A stretch of DNA of 33,555 bases from Paenibacillus terrae (GCF_005217525.1 NZ_PNXQ01000005.1:301361-334915), one strand, 5' to 3'; positions 1-8,063 are shown, numbered from the stretch's first letter. Notes: generated by a model not told the origin, from the sequence alone. Translations and numbers: made by a program.

Positions 1-93
1 CAAAATCTACCGGTGGAATGGCTGATCCAGATTCAGCATGTTCTTCTTAAGCGTGTCTCTGCTTCTATTAATCAAATTACTTATTCTGGTTAA
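1..93 (+). CDS. 3' end of an unrecognised gene
   Basis: Frame 1 is open from the window edge to TAA at 91-93 and gives 30 residues ending NQITYSG. The mix of residues (QNLPVEWLIQIQHVLLKRV) looks like genuine protein, probably an amphipathic helix, but no family can be named from so short a tail. The stop overlaps the end of the next gene, which is convergent, by four bases, a common arrangement for tail-to-tail genes. Function unknown. Confidence 0.5.
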   Translation, partial: QNLPVEWLIQIQHVLLKRVSASINQITYSG

Positions 94-398
94 TCAACAG
101 ACGTGACATAGTAATGGTGTATCGCTTCCAGCACATGAGGATGAATGTCTGACCCATGTGCCATATATTGCTCCCATGTCTGTTTTTGTTCCTGCTTAGG
201 CTCTCTTACGGCCTGTGCTTCTTCCTCGGAATCGGCAGAAACAATAAACTCTATCTCCACCTCCGAGTCCTGTCCGCAAAAATGGAGTTGTACCGTGCCC
301 CGAAGCACGACTTCCTCTGATACATCCCAAGTCTCATCATCCTGATCCAGCTCCGTATACCAGCGTTCCCAATTCATCCTTTGCCCCATCCTTTCCAT
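90..398 (-). CDS. Small acidic hypothetical protein, possibly 5'-frameshifted
   Basis: About 100 residues and strongly acidic, with no signal peptide or membrane segment. The core WYTELDQDDETWDVSEEV is followed by a beta-rich stretch (LRGTVQLHF, SEVEIEFIV) and an Ala/Glu-rich helical tail. I recognise no named domain. The ATG at 398 has no well-spaced ribosome site; the ATG at 377 has AAAGGA about 11 bases upstream. A second reading frame (337-477) upstream and overlapping also looks like real protein, so the true N-terminus may lie there and have been cut off by a one-base frameshift. Expression and role are unknown. Confidence 0.55.
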   Translation of the reverse strand: MERMGQRMNWERWYTELDQDDETWDVSEEVVLRGTVQLHFCGQDSEVEIEFIVSADSEEEAQAVREPKQEQKQTWEQYMAHGSDIHPHVLEAIHHYYVTSVD

Positions 399-477
399 AA
401 GAAATGATCTTCAACTCTATGGATCCTTTTATTTGAGCATTTTGCAACAATCCCAAAAGCGATTTCAAATCAGCCAT
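337..477 (-). other. Overlapping 46-codon frame, possible true N-terminus of the 90-398 gene
   Basis: From ATG at 477 this frame reads MADLKSLLGLLQNAQIKG and continues SIELKIISYGKDG before a TGA at 337-339. A short helix followed by a beta strand (IKGSIELKI) is a plausible domain start, and it runs directly into the region where the other frame becomes convincing (WYTELDQDDE). No ribosome site is visible before 477. Either it is a chance frame or one base has been lost or gained near 350-385. Confidence 0.3.
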
Positions 478-736
478 ATATAGATTGAAACGGTTTAGTT
501 CGTATATCTATTGTACTTTCGAGCGTTGGGAATCGAATGTTGCAACATGCTGGTATTACAATTTAACATTCTTAAGAATGAAATTAAAGCGGTCCCTTTT
601 TCACAAATCCCCTAAGATTCGGCGTTTTTCTAAATAGAACTACTTTTTTCAACAGCATTCGCTATCTTATTGACTCTAAAAGCGAAAGAAAGCTCCTAAA
701 ATAAGCCCGTACATTTATTTTTAAAATTTTAGAACC
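478..736. other. Non-coding stretch with a perfect 12-bp palindrome
   Basis: No convincing gene on either strand. The only striking element is ATGTTGCAACAT at 537-548, a perfect palindrome with ATGT/ACAT ends like those bound by PadR proteins; a padR gene starts 340 bp downstream. The rest is AT-rich, and I see no terminator. Confidence 0.35.
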
Positions 737-765
737 TTGCATTAAACAGTACATGATGTTAAATT
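737..765 (+). promoter_or_regulatory. Candidate promoter of the padR operon with ACAT-N-ATGT dyad
   Basis: TTGCAT (737-742), a 17-base spacer and TAAATT (760-765) fit a weak sigma-A promoter. The spacer holds ACATGATGT (751-759), the ATGT/ACAT dyad typical of PadR-family operators, so autoregulation is plausible. The leader to the padR ATG would be about 120 bases. Confidence 0.4.
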
Positions 766-888
766 ATACCTGACTACTGATTTATGATTAGTACCTGAAT
801 TCATTTATGCTCAAGCACACATTTCTCCCCCCATACTCCAAACGACATCTATGAAGCAATGATAACATCCAGGAAGGGAGCACCGCTC

Positions 889-1218
889 ATGAATGTGAAC
901 ATCCAATTCAAAAAAGGGGTGCTGGAACTGTGCGTTCTTGTTTTAATTGGGCGTAGGGACCGTTACGGCTACGAACTGGCTCAGGCCGTCTCCCGTCATA
1001 TCGAAGTAGCCGAAGGAGCTTTATATCCGCTGCTTCGCCGTCTGGTATCAGAGGGATACTGTACAACTTATTTACAGGAATCGACCGAGGGACCCCCCCG
1101 TAAATATTATCGGCTGACCGATGCAGGCAGCAATTACACGAGCATACTTACACGGGAATGGAATGAATTTGTCCATCATGTCGCAAGCCTACTGGAGGAA
1201 GGAAATTCCGATGAATAG
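889..1218 (+). CDS. PadR-family transcriptional regulator
   Basis: A 109-residue winged-helix regulator of the short PadR (PF03551) type. The N-terminal helix (VLELCVLVLIG) is followed by the family signature RYGYELAQAV, then VAEGALYPLLRRLVSEGY (recognition helix and start of the wing) and RKYYRLTDAG. The start at 889 is chosen over an in-frame ATG at 859 because GGAAGGGAG lies eight bases upstream. Its end overlaps the next start by eight bases, so the PadR, HAAS and DUF4097 genes form one translationally coupled operon. In Bacilli such PadR proteins usually repress their own envelope-related operon. The ligand is unknown. Confidence 0.92.
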   Translation: MNVNIQFKKGVLELCVLVLIGRRDRYGYELAQAVSRHIEVAEGALYPLLRRLVSEGYCTTYLQESTEGPPRKYYRLTDAGSNYTSILTREWNEFVHHVASLLEEGNSDE

Positions 1219-1768
1219 AAAACAGTTTCTCACAGAGGTAGAGCAACGTCTCTCCCCTCTCCCCGCAGAGGAACGTAATGAGCTGCTTGGTGACTTAAGT
1301 CAGCATTTTGACTATGGGTTGGCGAATGGAAAAAGTGAGGCCGAAATTGCCAACGAACTGGGCAACCCCGAGGATATCGCTCGCGAAGCGCTGGATGATC
1401 CCAATGCAACCTGGAATACTTCCCCTCCTCCGCTTCGCCAGGGAAACTTCGCACGCAATCTATTTACTTTCTTAGGTCTGTTGTTTCTCAATTTATTAAT
1501 CTCCATTCCTGTCTTAGCCTCTTTGTGGGCAGTATGGGTTTCGTTAGCCGCAGCAGCGGTCAGCTTGATAGTGGCCCCCCTTCTCGCTGTCGCAGATTAT
1601 GCGCTGAACGGCAACTTTTATCCCGCTAAATTCTTTTTTGCCATCACGTTGACCGGGATTGGCCTATTCCTGTTGCCTGGAGTACGCTACCTTCTGAACC
1701 TTCTGGTCAGAGGTACGGTTCGATACTGGAAATGGAATCAGACTACCCTGAGGGGAGCTAGCGAGTAA
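1211..1768 (+). CDS. HAAS domain (DUF1700) membrane protein
   Basis: The protein has 185 residues. The N-terminal 60 residues form the HAAS helical domain: MNRKQFLTEVEQRL, then LPAEERNELLGDLSQHFDYG and ELGNPEDIAREAL. Two or three hydrophobic segments follow (about residues 80-115 and 135-160). This architecture is standard for the HAAS/DUF1700 proteins that pair with PadR regulators. GGAGGAAGGAAATTCCG precedes the ATG. HAAS proteins are thought to act with PadR partners in sensing envelope or membrane state; that role is inferred here from position. The next gene starts two bases after the stop. Confidence 0.9.
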   Translation: MNRKQFLTEVEQRLSPLPAEERNELLGDLSQHFDYGLANGKSEAEIANELGNPEDIAREALDDPNATWNTSPPPLRQGNFARNLFTFLGLLFLNLLISIPVLASLWAVWVSLAAAAVSLIVAPLLAVADYALNGNFYPAKFFFAITLTGIGLFLLPGVRYLLNLLVRGTVRYWKWNQTTLRGASE

Positions 1769-1769
1769 C

Positions 1770-2621
1770 ATGAGTAAAAAATGGTTTATTGCAGCGGGTC
1801 TATGTATCATCATCGGTGTGGCCGGGATGGTAGCCTACGGTGCTCCATGGAACCAACAAGCGATGCGGGAAATAACAGCTATTGATAAAAAGTGGACATT
1901 CACACGTGGACAGCTACAGGAACTTAAAGTGAATAGCTCCGATGATGTCTCTATTGTCTTTACTCCCGGTTCCGGCGAGCAGGGCACGATACGCATGAGT
2001 GGAGAAGTTCAGACGCAAGTAGCCGACCAGATTTATAATACCCGTATTGAAAACGGTAAGCTTTCTATCCAATCTGAGCCAGCCCTTTCCTTGTCATTCT
2101 TCTCTATCTCTCCTGATTTGGAACAAACGATCACGGTAGAAATGCCCGCTGGTGATATCCTAAAAGGGCTACAGGCAGATGTACATTCGGGGAGCGTAAA
2201 ACTCCAGGATGCCTCCATTCAAAACACAACCATCACAGCCACTTCAGGCACTGCCGAGATTTCAAATCTCCAAAGCACCCGCTTGGTCGCCAAGTTAACA
2301 TCCGGCAGTTTTAGGGCTAGTCAGGTTACAGCAGATATGGAATTGCACCTCACTTCAGGGGATGCCACAATTCGGGATTATAGCGGCAATGGTCAAGTTT
2401 CCCTGACCTCCGGTAGTACGAATATCACACAACGTACCGCAGCCAACCTGAAAGTTGATTCCCACTCCGGTGATGTGAGGATTAAGCAGGCTCCTGATTT
2501 TAAAGGTATTTATAATGTTCGCTCCCAATTAGGAAGTATAGATACTCCCGAATCCGTTCCCGGTAGTATGAACGTTATGAAGGTCGAAACGACTTCGGGC
2601 AATATTGTTATTTCCAAATAA
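1770..2621 (+). CDS. DUF4097 (adhesin-like beta-helix) membrane-anchored protein
   Basis: The protein has 283 residues. Residues 5-24 (WFIAAGLCIIIGVAGMVAYG) form an N-terminal anchor, so most of the chain is extracytoplasmic. The rest is a series of short strands with repeated SG/TSG turns (DVHSGSVKL, ATSGTAEI, LTSGSFRA, LTSGDATI, LTSGSTNI, SHSGDVRI, TTSGNIVI), the hallmark of the DUF4097 right-handed beta-helix. It is the last gene of the padR operon. DUF4097 proteins accompany HAAS/PadR and LiaFSR-type envelope-stress systems; a sensor or scaffold role at the membrane surface is likely but not proven. Confidence 0.9.
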   Translation: MSKKWFIAAGLCIIIGVAGMVAYGAPWNQQAMREITAIDKKWTFTRGQLQELKVNSSDDVSIVFTPGSGEQGTIRMSGEVQTQVADQIYNTRIENGKLSIQSEPALSLSFFSISPDLEQTITVEMPAGDILKGLQADVHSGSVKLQDASIQNTTITATSGTAEISNLQSTRLVAKLTSGSFRASQVTADMELHLTSGDATIRDYSGNGQVSLTSGSTNITQRTAANLKVDSHSGDVRIKQAPDFKGIYNVRSQLGSIDTPESVPGSMNVMKVETTSGNIVISK

Positions 2622-2650
2622 GCCAATATGACCATAACAAGAAGTTTTCC

Positions 2651-2699
2651 ACTTCAGATCGCAGTCAAGCAACTTACGTGACCTGACTGGAGTTGAAGT
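2651..2699. other. Two-part inverted repeat after the padR operon
   Basis: ACTTCA (2651-2656) pairs with TGAAGT (2694-2699), and inside it CAGTCA (2662-2667) pairs with TGACTG (2684-2689). No T-run follows, so it is not a classic intrinsic terminator. It could stabilise the mRNA end or be a protein site. Confidence 0.4.
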
Positions 2700-2751
2700 T
2701 TGGTTCGGGGAAATGAAATCAGTATAATATAACCATGTGCTTAAATGCACA
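2700..2751 (+). promoter_or_regulatory. Promoter and candidate operator of the dehydrogenase gene
   Basis: TTGGTT (2700-2705), 17 bases and a perfect TATAAT (2723-2728) form a sigma-A-type promoter. Immediately downstream, TGTGC-TTAAAT-GCACA (2736-2751) is a perfect dyad covering the expected start point, a good position for a repressor site. The regulator is unknown. Confidence 0.55.
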
Positions 2752-2779
2752 ACTATGAATACCATAAGGAGGAGAATGG

Positions 2780-3499
2780 ATGGAACTTAAAAATAAAACA
2801 GCCATTATTACAGGCGCTACCAAGGGCATTGGTAAAGCCATTGCCGAGGCCCTGGCCAAGGAAGGCGTCAACCTGGGATTAATCTCACGCACACTACCTG
2901 ACCTGCAAAAGCTGCAAGATTCACTGGGGAGTACATACGGCGTGAAGGTGGTTAGCGCTGTTGCTGATATATCTGATCGCGTACAGGCCGCTGCAGCCGT
3001 AGCCTCGCTGGAGCACGATTTGGGCGCTGTCGATATTTTGATTAACAATGCAGGAATTGCTACATTCGGCACAGTCGCAGACATGGACCCGGAAGAGTGG
3101 GAACGCATGATCCGCGTGAATTTGCTAGGAACCTATTATGTCACACACGCGGTTCTTCCCAGCATGCTTGCTCAGCAGAGTGGCAACATTATTAATGTAT
3201 CCTCCACAGCAGGGGAACGAGGCTTTGCCACAGGCTCGGCGTATTGTGCCTCCAAGTTTGCTTTGATGGGCTTCACGGAGGCACTGATGCAGGAGGTTCG
3301 CAAATCCAACATTCGCGTTACCGCGCTGACTCCAAGCACAGTCAATACGGAACTGGCGGCAAATGCAGGTTTGCCGATTGGCGACGAGGACCGCATGCTT
3401 CAGCCGCAGGATATGGCCGATCTGACATTGGCGGCGTTGAAGCTGCCTTCGCGGGTTCAATTAAAAGTAGCCGGTATTTGGACAACCAACCCACAATAA
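2780..3499 (+). CDS. Short-chain dehydrogenase/reductase, FabG-like
   Basis: A 239-residue cytoplasmic NAD(P)H-dependent oxidoreductase of the classical SDR family. The cofactor loop ITGATKGIGKAIAEAL is at residues 10-25 and the structural motif NNAGIATFG near 90. The catalytic residues are the Ser of INVSSTAGE and the Tyr/Lys of YCASK. The sequence resembles 3-oxoacyl-ACP reductases, but isolation from fatty-acid genes and the short C-terminus make a specific substrate unclear. AAGGAGGAG precedes the ATG at 2780; an overlapping ATG at 2776 leads at once to a stop. It is transcribed alone, with its own promoter and terminator. Confidence 0.93.
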   Translation: MELKNKTAIITGATKGIGKAIAEALAKEGVNLGLISRTLPDLQKLQDSLGSTYGVKVVSAVADISDRVQAAAAVASLEHDLGAVDILINNAGIATFGTVADMDPEEWERMIRVNLLGTYYVTHAVLPSMLAQQSGNIINVSSTAGERGFATGSAYCASKFALMGFTEALMQEVRKSNIRVTALTPSTVNTELAANAGLPIGDEDRMLQPQDMADLTLAALKLPSRVQLKVAGIWTTNPQ

Positions 3500-3536
3500 T
3501 TTGACTCAACATCTTAGATTCATTGGGCTGTACCAC

Positions 3537-3580
3537 GCTCCGGCAGACGTCATTGTTCGTCATGCTGGAGCTTCTTTTTT
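3537..3580 (+). terminator. Intrinsic terminator after the SDR gene
   Basis: GCTCCGGCA pairs with TGCTGGAGC (one G-T pair) across a loop, followed by CTTCTTTTTT. Confidence 0.75.
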
Positions 3581-3690
3581 GTTCATAGCTAATACAATTC
3601 AAACTGCAATATACGCGCTTTGTACTTTACAACATACATAACCTACGATTTTTGCACCGATAAGCGCAATTATGAAAGGGGAAATGAATA

Positions 3691-4128
3691 ATGAAAAATA
3701 CAGGAATGACACGACCATTAGACCATCTGGGCCGCATTGTACTGCCCAAGGAGCTACGCAATTCTATGAATATTAATATTGGAGATGCCCTTGATTTTTT
3801 TATTACACCAGAGGGCCTGATGATCCGTAAATATACAGGGGTATCTTGTTATTTTTGCAGTGCCGTAGATAACCTGAGCTACTTCAGAGATCATTTGATA
3901 TGCAACGATTGCATTGAGAAGTTAAAGAGCGATAATCCCTCCAGTCATTCAGGCGAAGCTCGTCCTGCTCAGCCCAAGAAAAGAAGAAATTACAGAAATC
4001 AGACTGAGCTCCTGCACAAACTAAAACAGCTCATGGAAAAGCACCCTAATGTTTCACAAAAAGAATTGGCCGAGATGCTCGAATTGTCTCAGGGACGCGT
4101 GTCACAGCTAAAAAAACTTCTACTTTGA
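3691..4128 (+). CDS. AbrB-type regulator with zinc ribbon and C-terminal HTH
   Basis: The protein has 145 residues in three parts. Residues 5-48 are a SpoVT/AbrB swapped-hairpin DNA-binding domain (LGRIVLPKELRNSMNINIGD). Residues 53-74 hold CxxC...CxxC (C53, C56, C71, C74), a probable zinc ribbon. After a basic linker (PKKRRNYRNQ), residues 112-145 form a helix-turn-helix (NVSQKELAEMLELSQGRVSQLKK). AbrB proteins with the CxFC zinc part are known in Bacilli; the added HTH is less usual and could give a second DNA contact. AAAGGGG lies upstream of ATG. Probably a transition-state type regulator; targets unknown. Confidence 0.85.
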   Translation: MKNTGMTRPLDHLGRIVLPKELRNSMNINIGDALDFFITPEGLMIRKYTGVSCYFCSAVDNLSYFRDHLICNDCIEKLKSDNPSSHSGEARPAQPKKRRNYRNQTELLHKLKQLMEKHPNVSQKELAEMLELSQGRVSQLKKLLL

Positions 4129-4163
4129 ATCGTTCCAATGACCCGCATTTGATCTCGCCACAC

Positions 4164-4186
4164 AAAAAAGAGCCTGTCGGATCTCG
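4164..4186 (-). terminator. Weak candidate terminator after the HExxH gene
   Basis: On the minus strand an imperfect GAG..CC/GG..CTC hairpin is followed by TTTTTT (4164-4169), just past the stop at 4198. The stem is short and interrupted, so this is tentative. Confidence 0.3.
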
Positions 4187-4197
4187 GATCATCTTCC

Positions 4198-4656
4198 TTA
4201 TGCAATGTCAGACTGCTCCAGGACCGGGACCCGATAGGCGAACAAGGACTCGTCAATAACGGCGGAAATGAACGTTGTCTCAATCTCCGGCACCAATTCG
4301 AGCGCATAGTTCCATGCGTTTTCTTCAATTTGCAGCGCAAGCCGTTGCCTGGTCCCTAACTCACTCTCCTGTTCCATAGCATCGGAGAGGTCAGGCAGCT
4401 CAGAATCAGCGGCGTGTCCAATCTCATGCGCAAGCACAATCGTAAAGTATTCCTCGACTCGTTCGACGCTGCCAAACATCAGAATGCATTGTGTTTCAAT
4501 CGTGTCCGTATACACTGTAATGGCGTGAGTATTCATGGCATATTTACCCCCAATCAGCCGCCCGCCGGGAAACCGTTTCTCCAGCTTGACCGTCACGCCT
4601 ATATCTGCCCGTTGCAAAAGTTTAGCGACGATGCGCTCTGCCTGATTTCTTTCCAA
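4198..4656 (-). CDS. Zincin-like HExxH protein (ImmA/IrrE-type fold possible)
   Basis: The protein has 152 residues with a canonical metalloprotease helix LAHEIGHAAD (H77, E78, H81). Further on, IEENAWNYALELV supplies a likely third ligand, as in IrrE/ImmA-like gluzincins. There is no signal peptide, so it should act in the cytoplasm. The start is TTG at 4656 with AGGAG about 10 bases upstream. It lies about 100 bp downstream of nos on the same strand, without a strong terminator between, so read-through from the dps-nos unit is possible. A partner repressor of the usual ImmR type is not adjacent. The substrate is unknown. Confidence 0.75.
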   Translation of the reverse strand: MERNQAERIVAKLLQRADIGVTVKLEKRFPGGRLIGGKYAMNTHAITVYTDTIETQCILMFGSVERVEEYFTIVLAHEIGHAADSELPDLSDAMEQESELGTRQRLALQIEENAWNYALELVPEIETTFISAVIDESLFAYRVPVLEQSDIA

Positions 4657-4759
4657 CTCCGCCTCGCTCCTCGACCTTATGATATGAAAAAGCTGAATTT
4701 ACTCTATTCAATATAGAATAGGAACCTGAATCTGATACTTAAAGCTTTCTATGAACATA

Positions 4760-5950
4760 TCAAGAATGAAAAGGGCAGCCTTGGGGCTTCTTCTGCATAT
4801 ACGGCTTTTCTTGAACTCCGAAATTTGGCTTTACAAGCCGATTATCGTAGGAACTGTGAAATATATGCGTTGTCGCCGGGGATAACGGCGGGATCAGCCA
4901 TGTCCAATCGCCTGTGAGCGCACGCCCCGCCCGGGCTTCCCGTTCCTCAAACAGCTGGAATTGTGCAGCTGCCGTATGGTGATCGACAATGCTGACTCCC
5001 GCTTTTTTAAAAGAATACAGCACAGCACTGTTCAACTCCACCAGCGCCCGATCACGCCATAACGTCGTTTCGCTTGAGGTATTCAGCCCCATCAGCTCAG
5101 CTACCTGCGGCAGCATGTTATAACGAAAGGGATCGGCAAAATTACGCGCACCAATCTCTGTCCCCATATACCAGCCGTTAAAAGGAGCTGCGGTGTAGAT
5201 GATACCTCCAATCTCCAACGTCATATCCGAAATCATAGGCACGGCGTACCAACGCAAACCCAGCGAAGCCAAACCTGGTAGCTCCGGGTGTTCTATAGGC
5301 ACCTCATGTACCAGATGTTTGGGAATATCAAACAGCTCAGGAGGCTGTCCACCTGCTTCCACAACCAGCGGCAATACATCAAAGGGAGTCATCGCTCCTT
5401 GCCAGCCCATGCGGCGGCACGCATTTGTGAATTCAACCGAGATCGGGTCCCCGATCACCCCTTCAGCGGTCTCATAGCCAGCATATCGAATCAATTGATG
5501 ATTCCAAATGCGAATATCCGGTTGGCCCGGCTTGGACGAGCGAAACACGGTAAGCGTCGGCTTGATTTTACCGTCATTTGTGCCTATGCGTAAATGCTCT
5601 AACAGCTCATGAACCACTTCCACTGTACTTGAGGCGTCGCGAGCATCCCTTACCAGAAGCTTATCCCAAAACAAACGACCGATACAACGATTGCTGTTAC
5701 GCCAAGCCATCTGTGCCCCATGCTCCAGCTCATCATAGGTATGATCATACGTTCCCGTAGTATCTATGTCATGATGAATTTCAAGAAGCCGGGCCTCCGT
5801 TTCATCGCGGCTTCGGCCCAGCTCCTCATAACATGTATATATAAACTGTTCTGCTTCACGCAAAAGCTGTTGCTTTACTTCCATACGTACACCCCATCCC
5901 AGCAGCTCTCCATACTTATGAGCCCGTTGTCTTTCACGCCTATCCGTCAT
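4760..5950 (-). CDS. nos: Nitric oxide synthase oxygenase
   Basis: The protein has 396 residues and is an oxygenase-only bacterial NOS that makes NO and citrulline from arginine, using electrons from general reductases. The haem-thiolate loop is WRNSNRCIGR (Cys89). The substrate-site segment GWYMGTEIGARNF carries the arginine-binding Glu. The N-terminal 45 residues extend beyond the approximately 360-residue Bacillus enzymes. I chose ATG at 5950 because GGAG sits four bases upstream; a GTG at 5998 would add 16 residues but lacks a spaced ribosome site. The gene lies 84 bp after dps on the same strand with no clear terminator, so it is probably driven by the dps promoter. Bacterial NO is known to protect against peroxide and some antibiotics. 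Confidence 0.95.
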   Translation of the reverse strand: MTDRRERQRAHKYGELLGWGVRMEVKQQLLREAEQFIYTCYEELGRSRDETEARLLEIHHDIDTTGTYDHTYDELEHGAQMAWRNSNRCIGRLFWDKLLVRDARDASSTVEVVHELLEHLRIGTNDGKIKPTLTVFRSSKPGQPDIRIWNHQLIRYAGYETAEGVIGDPISVEFTNACRRMGWQGAMTPFDVLPLVVEAGGQPPELFDIPKHLVHEVPIEHPELPGLASLGLRWYAVPMISDMTLEIGGIIYTAAPFNGWYMGTEIGARNFADPFRYNMLPQVAELMGLNTSSETTLWRDRALVELNSAVLYSFKKAGVSIVDHHTAAAQFQLFEEREARAGRALTGDWTWLIPPLSPATTHIFHSSYDNRLVKPNFGVQEKPYMQKKPQGCPFHS

Positions 5951-6034
5951 TATACTCCAGTGGCGGTCTGGAACCAACGGGATGAGTGTCTTGTTCACCT
6001 GATCTTCATATCCGTGGGAATCCCTCCCAGAATA

Positions 6035-6514
6035 TTATCCCAAATATGCACTAAGCATCCAGATATGTTTATCCACCGCTTCTCTCAAACCATTAAGAAG
6101 ATCCTCAGTCGCTTTGTCATGTGCCGCTTCCGCTGCTTCCATGCCGTTAGACAGCTCAGTAGTGATGGTGTTGAAATCCGTAACCACGGATTTTACCATA
6201 TCCTCGGCTGTCTGCTCACCTGCTGACTCCTGAATAGTTGACAGTTGCAAATGCTCCTTCAAGGTAGCGGCAGGACGGCCTCCAATGGCCAGCAAACGTT
6301 CAGCAATCATATCCAGGTTAGCTGTCGCTTCATTATAAAGCTCCTCAAATTTTGCATGCAGTGTGAAGAAATGAGGTCCTTTTACATACCAGTGGAAATA
6401 ATGCAGCTTCGTGTACAACACCGACCAGGTAGCTACCTGACGGTTCAAAGCCTTATGCAATTCTTGAATAGCCTCTTGTGTAGGTTGGACGTTCGTGTGA
6501 TTTAATGTACTCAT
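6035..6514 (-). CDS. dps: Dps-family ferritin-like DNA-protection protein
   Basis: The protein has 159 residues, the usual length for Dps/MrgA dodecamers that oxidise Fe(II) with H2O2 and store iron. The inter-subunit ferroxidase ligands are visible in LHYFHWYVKGPHFFTLHAKF (two His) and NLDMIAERLLAIGG (Asp and Glu). The start at 6514 (MSTLNHTN) has GAGGGG nine bases upstream; ATGs further up (6541, 6532) lack this. It is the first gene before nos. A strong promoter and a PerR-like operator lie 125-180 bp upstream, as for the PerR-controlled mrgA gene of B. subtilis. Confidence 0.95.
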   Translation of the reverse strand: MSTLNHTNVQPTQEAIQELHKALNRQVATWSVLYTKLHYFHWYVKGPHFFTLHAKFEELYNEATANLDMIAERLLAIGGRPAATLKEHLQLSTIQESAGEQTAEDMVKSVVTDFNTITTELSNGMEAAEAAHDKATEDLLNGLREAVDKHIWMLSAYLG

Positions 6515-6638
6515 GTGTAATTCCCCTCTCATGATCATCAATAGTATAGTTGGAGTGAAGCCTGAAAAATTCCTGTGACATTAGTGTTTGATTAACCTGT
6601 AAATCCCATACGTGATTCCAATAAATACTTACTAATTA

Positions 6639-6657
6639 ATTTAGACTTAATCTAAAT
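6639..6657 (-). promoter_or_regulatory. PerR/Fur-like operator of dps
   Basis: ATTTAGACTTAATCTAAAT is a perfect 7-5-7 inverted repeat. Its inner 15 bases match the Per box consensus TTATAATNATTATAA at 10 of 14 positions. It begins 10 bases past the -10 box, covering the start point, where a repressor would block initiation. Confidence 0.65.
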
Positions 6658-6666
6658 CCTGTTTTA

Positions 6667-6694
6667 ATTATAACATTAGGTCAGTTATTTGCAA
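6667..6694 (-). promoter_or_regulatory. Sigma-A promoter of dps-nos
   Basis: On the minus strand TTGCAA (6689-6694) is followed after 16 bases by a perfect TATAAT (6667-6672). Transcription would start near 6660, giving a leader of about 145 bases. Confidence 0.75.
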
Positions 6695-6750
6695 GAGCTT
6701 ATTAGGTCTTAATCATGAAGATTACGTGAAGTATCATATCCTTTGAAAAT

Positions 6751-7979
6751 TCACTTCATCTTCACTCCGTTCAATGCCTGCAACGCAAAATCTATATGCA
6801 TGCGTGTACCCAGAATCAGGGCTCTTTCGTCTATATCAAACTGGGGATGATGTAGCGGATAGGCTGGCTGTTTACCGGGCGTACTTATCCCGATAAAACC
6901 GAATACGCCGGGAACCTGTTGTGTGTACAACGCAAAATCTTCCCCGGCCAAAAAGGGAGTATTCAGTATCCTCGTACTCTCCGATCCAAAGACCCTCGCT
7001 GCCGCGCGCACCGCAGCTTGTACGACCACAGGATTGTTTTGAAGAACTGTTCCTGTCCGTTGCACAATATGTGCGGAGCCGCCATGTAAAGACGCAATAC
7101 TGTTCGCACGATCGGCAATCGCTTGGGTGATCCGTTCAACCGTCTCTGTGCGAAAAGCCCGGAAGGTTCCTGTAATTTCGCTGTGACCTGCGATGACATT
7201 TTTGGCGCTGCCTGCTTGCAGTGTACCAAAAGATAAGACAGCCGCTTCCTGCGGATCGATGGCGGTAGACATAAATATTTTAATATCCGTGATGAATTGG
7301 GCGGCCATAATTATGGCATCCGAGGAAAGATGGGGCGTACTATGATGTCCCGAAAGTCCGGCAAACCGGATTGTAAAATGTGAAGAAGCGGCCATAGACG
7401 TGTGCCGATGAAATCCAATCGTTCCTACAGGAAGATCCGGCCATACGTGCATGGCAAACACCGTTTTTACATCCTCCAGCACACCATCTTCGACCAGATC
7501 CTTTCCTCCGCTAATCAGCTTACCATCCAGGGGAGACACCAATGCTCCCTCCTCTGCAGGCTGAAAAACAAACTTAATCGTACCTCGAACCTGATCTCGA
7601 TTATGACTGAGCACCTTGGCGGCTCCCAACAGCATCGCTGTATGTGCATCATGACCGCACGCGTGCATGGCTCCGGGTATCGTGGAGATATAATCGGCGG
7701 TGTTTTGCTCTGTTACAGGCAAAGCGTCTATATCTGCACGCAGTAGCACCGTATCCCCGGCCTGTGTTCCACGTAATATACCAACTACTCCTTTACCAAA
7801 ATGCTTCCCGACTTCTGTCTGTACCTCCAGCCCCCAGCTTTGGAGAAGCTCCGCTATGTACGCAGCCGTCCGTTCCACCTTAAACAAAACTTCCGGGTAA
7901 CGATGCAATTCCCTCTATATGCAATCAAATCCGTTTCCAACGCGTCCGGCACTACAAGACCATCAAAAGCACGAGTCAT
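6751..7979 (-). pseudogene. M20-family amidohydrolase, frameshifted near codon 22
   Basis: The ATG at 7979 has AGGGGAG nine bases upstream and reads MTRAFDGLVVPDALETDLIA, then YR, then runs out of frame. The next frame carries the natural continuation RELHRYPEV and the rest of an approximately 410-residue M20D (HipO/AmhX-like) aminoacylase. Metal and catalytic motifs are present: ACGHDAHTAML, FQPAEEG, MHVWP and the C-terminal AGEDFALY. One base is missing in AGAGGGAA (about 7911-7917). As it stands only a 385-residue form from a TTG at 7908 could be made, lacking the first helix. The rest shows no damage, so the lesion is recent, a sequencing error, or tolerated. Intact homologues deacylate N-acyl amino acids. 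Confidence 0.75.
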
Positions 7980-8034
7980 TATTGAACACTCCCCTAAAAT
8001 CCAATCGGAATAATTGTAGTATATATCCAGCCTA

Positions 8035-8063
8035 AATGTAGTCTTTATCCCGCAAGCCGTCAA
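8035..8063 (-). promoter_or_regulatory. Promoter of the M20 amidohydrolase gene
   Basis: Minus strand TTGACG (8058-8063), 17 bases, TACATT (8035-8040). It matches five of six -35 positions and lies about 55 bp before the ATG at 7979. Confidence 0.6.
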
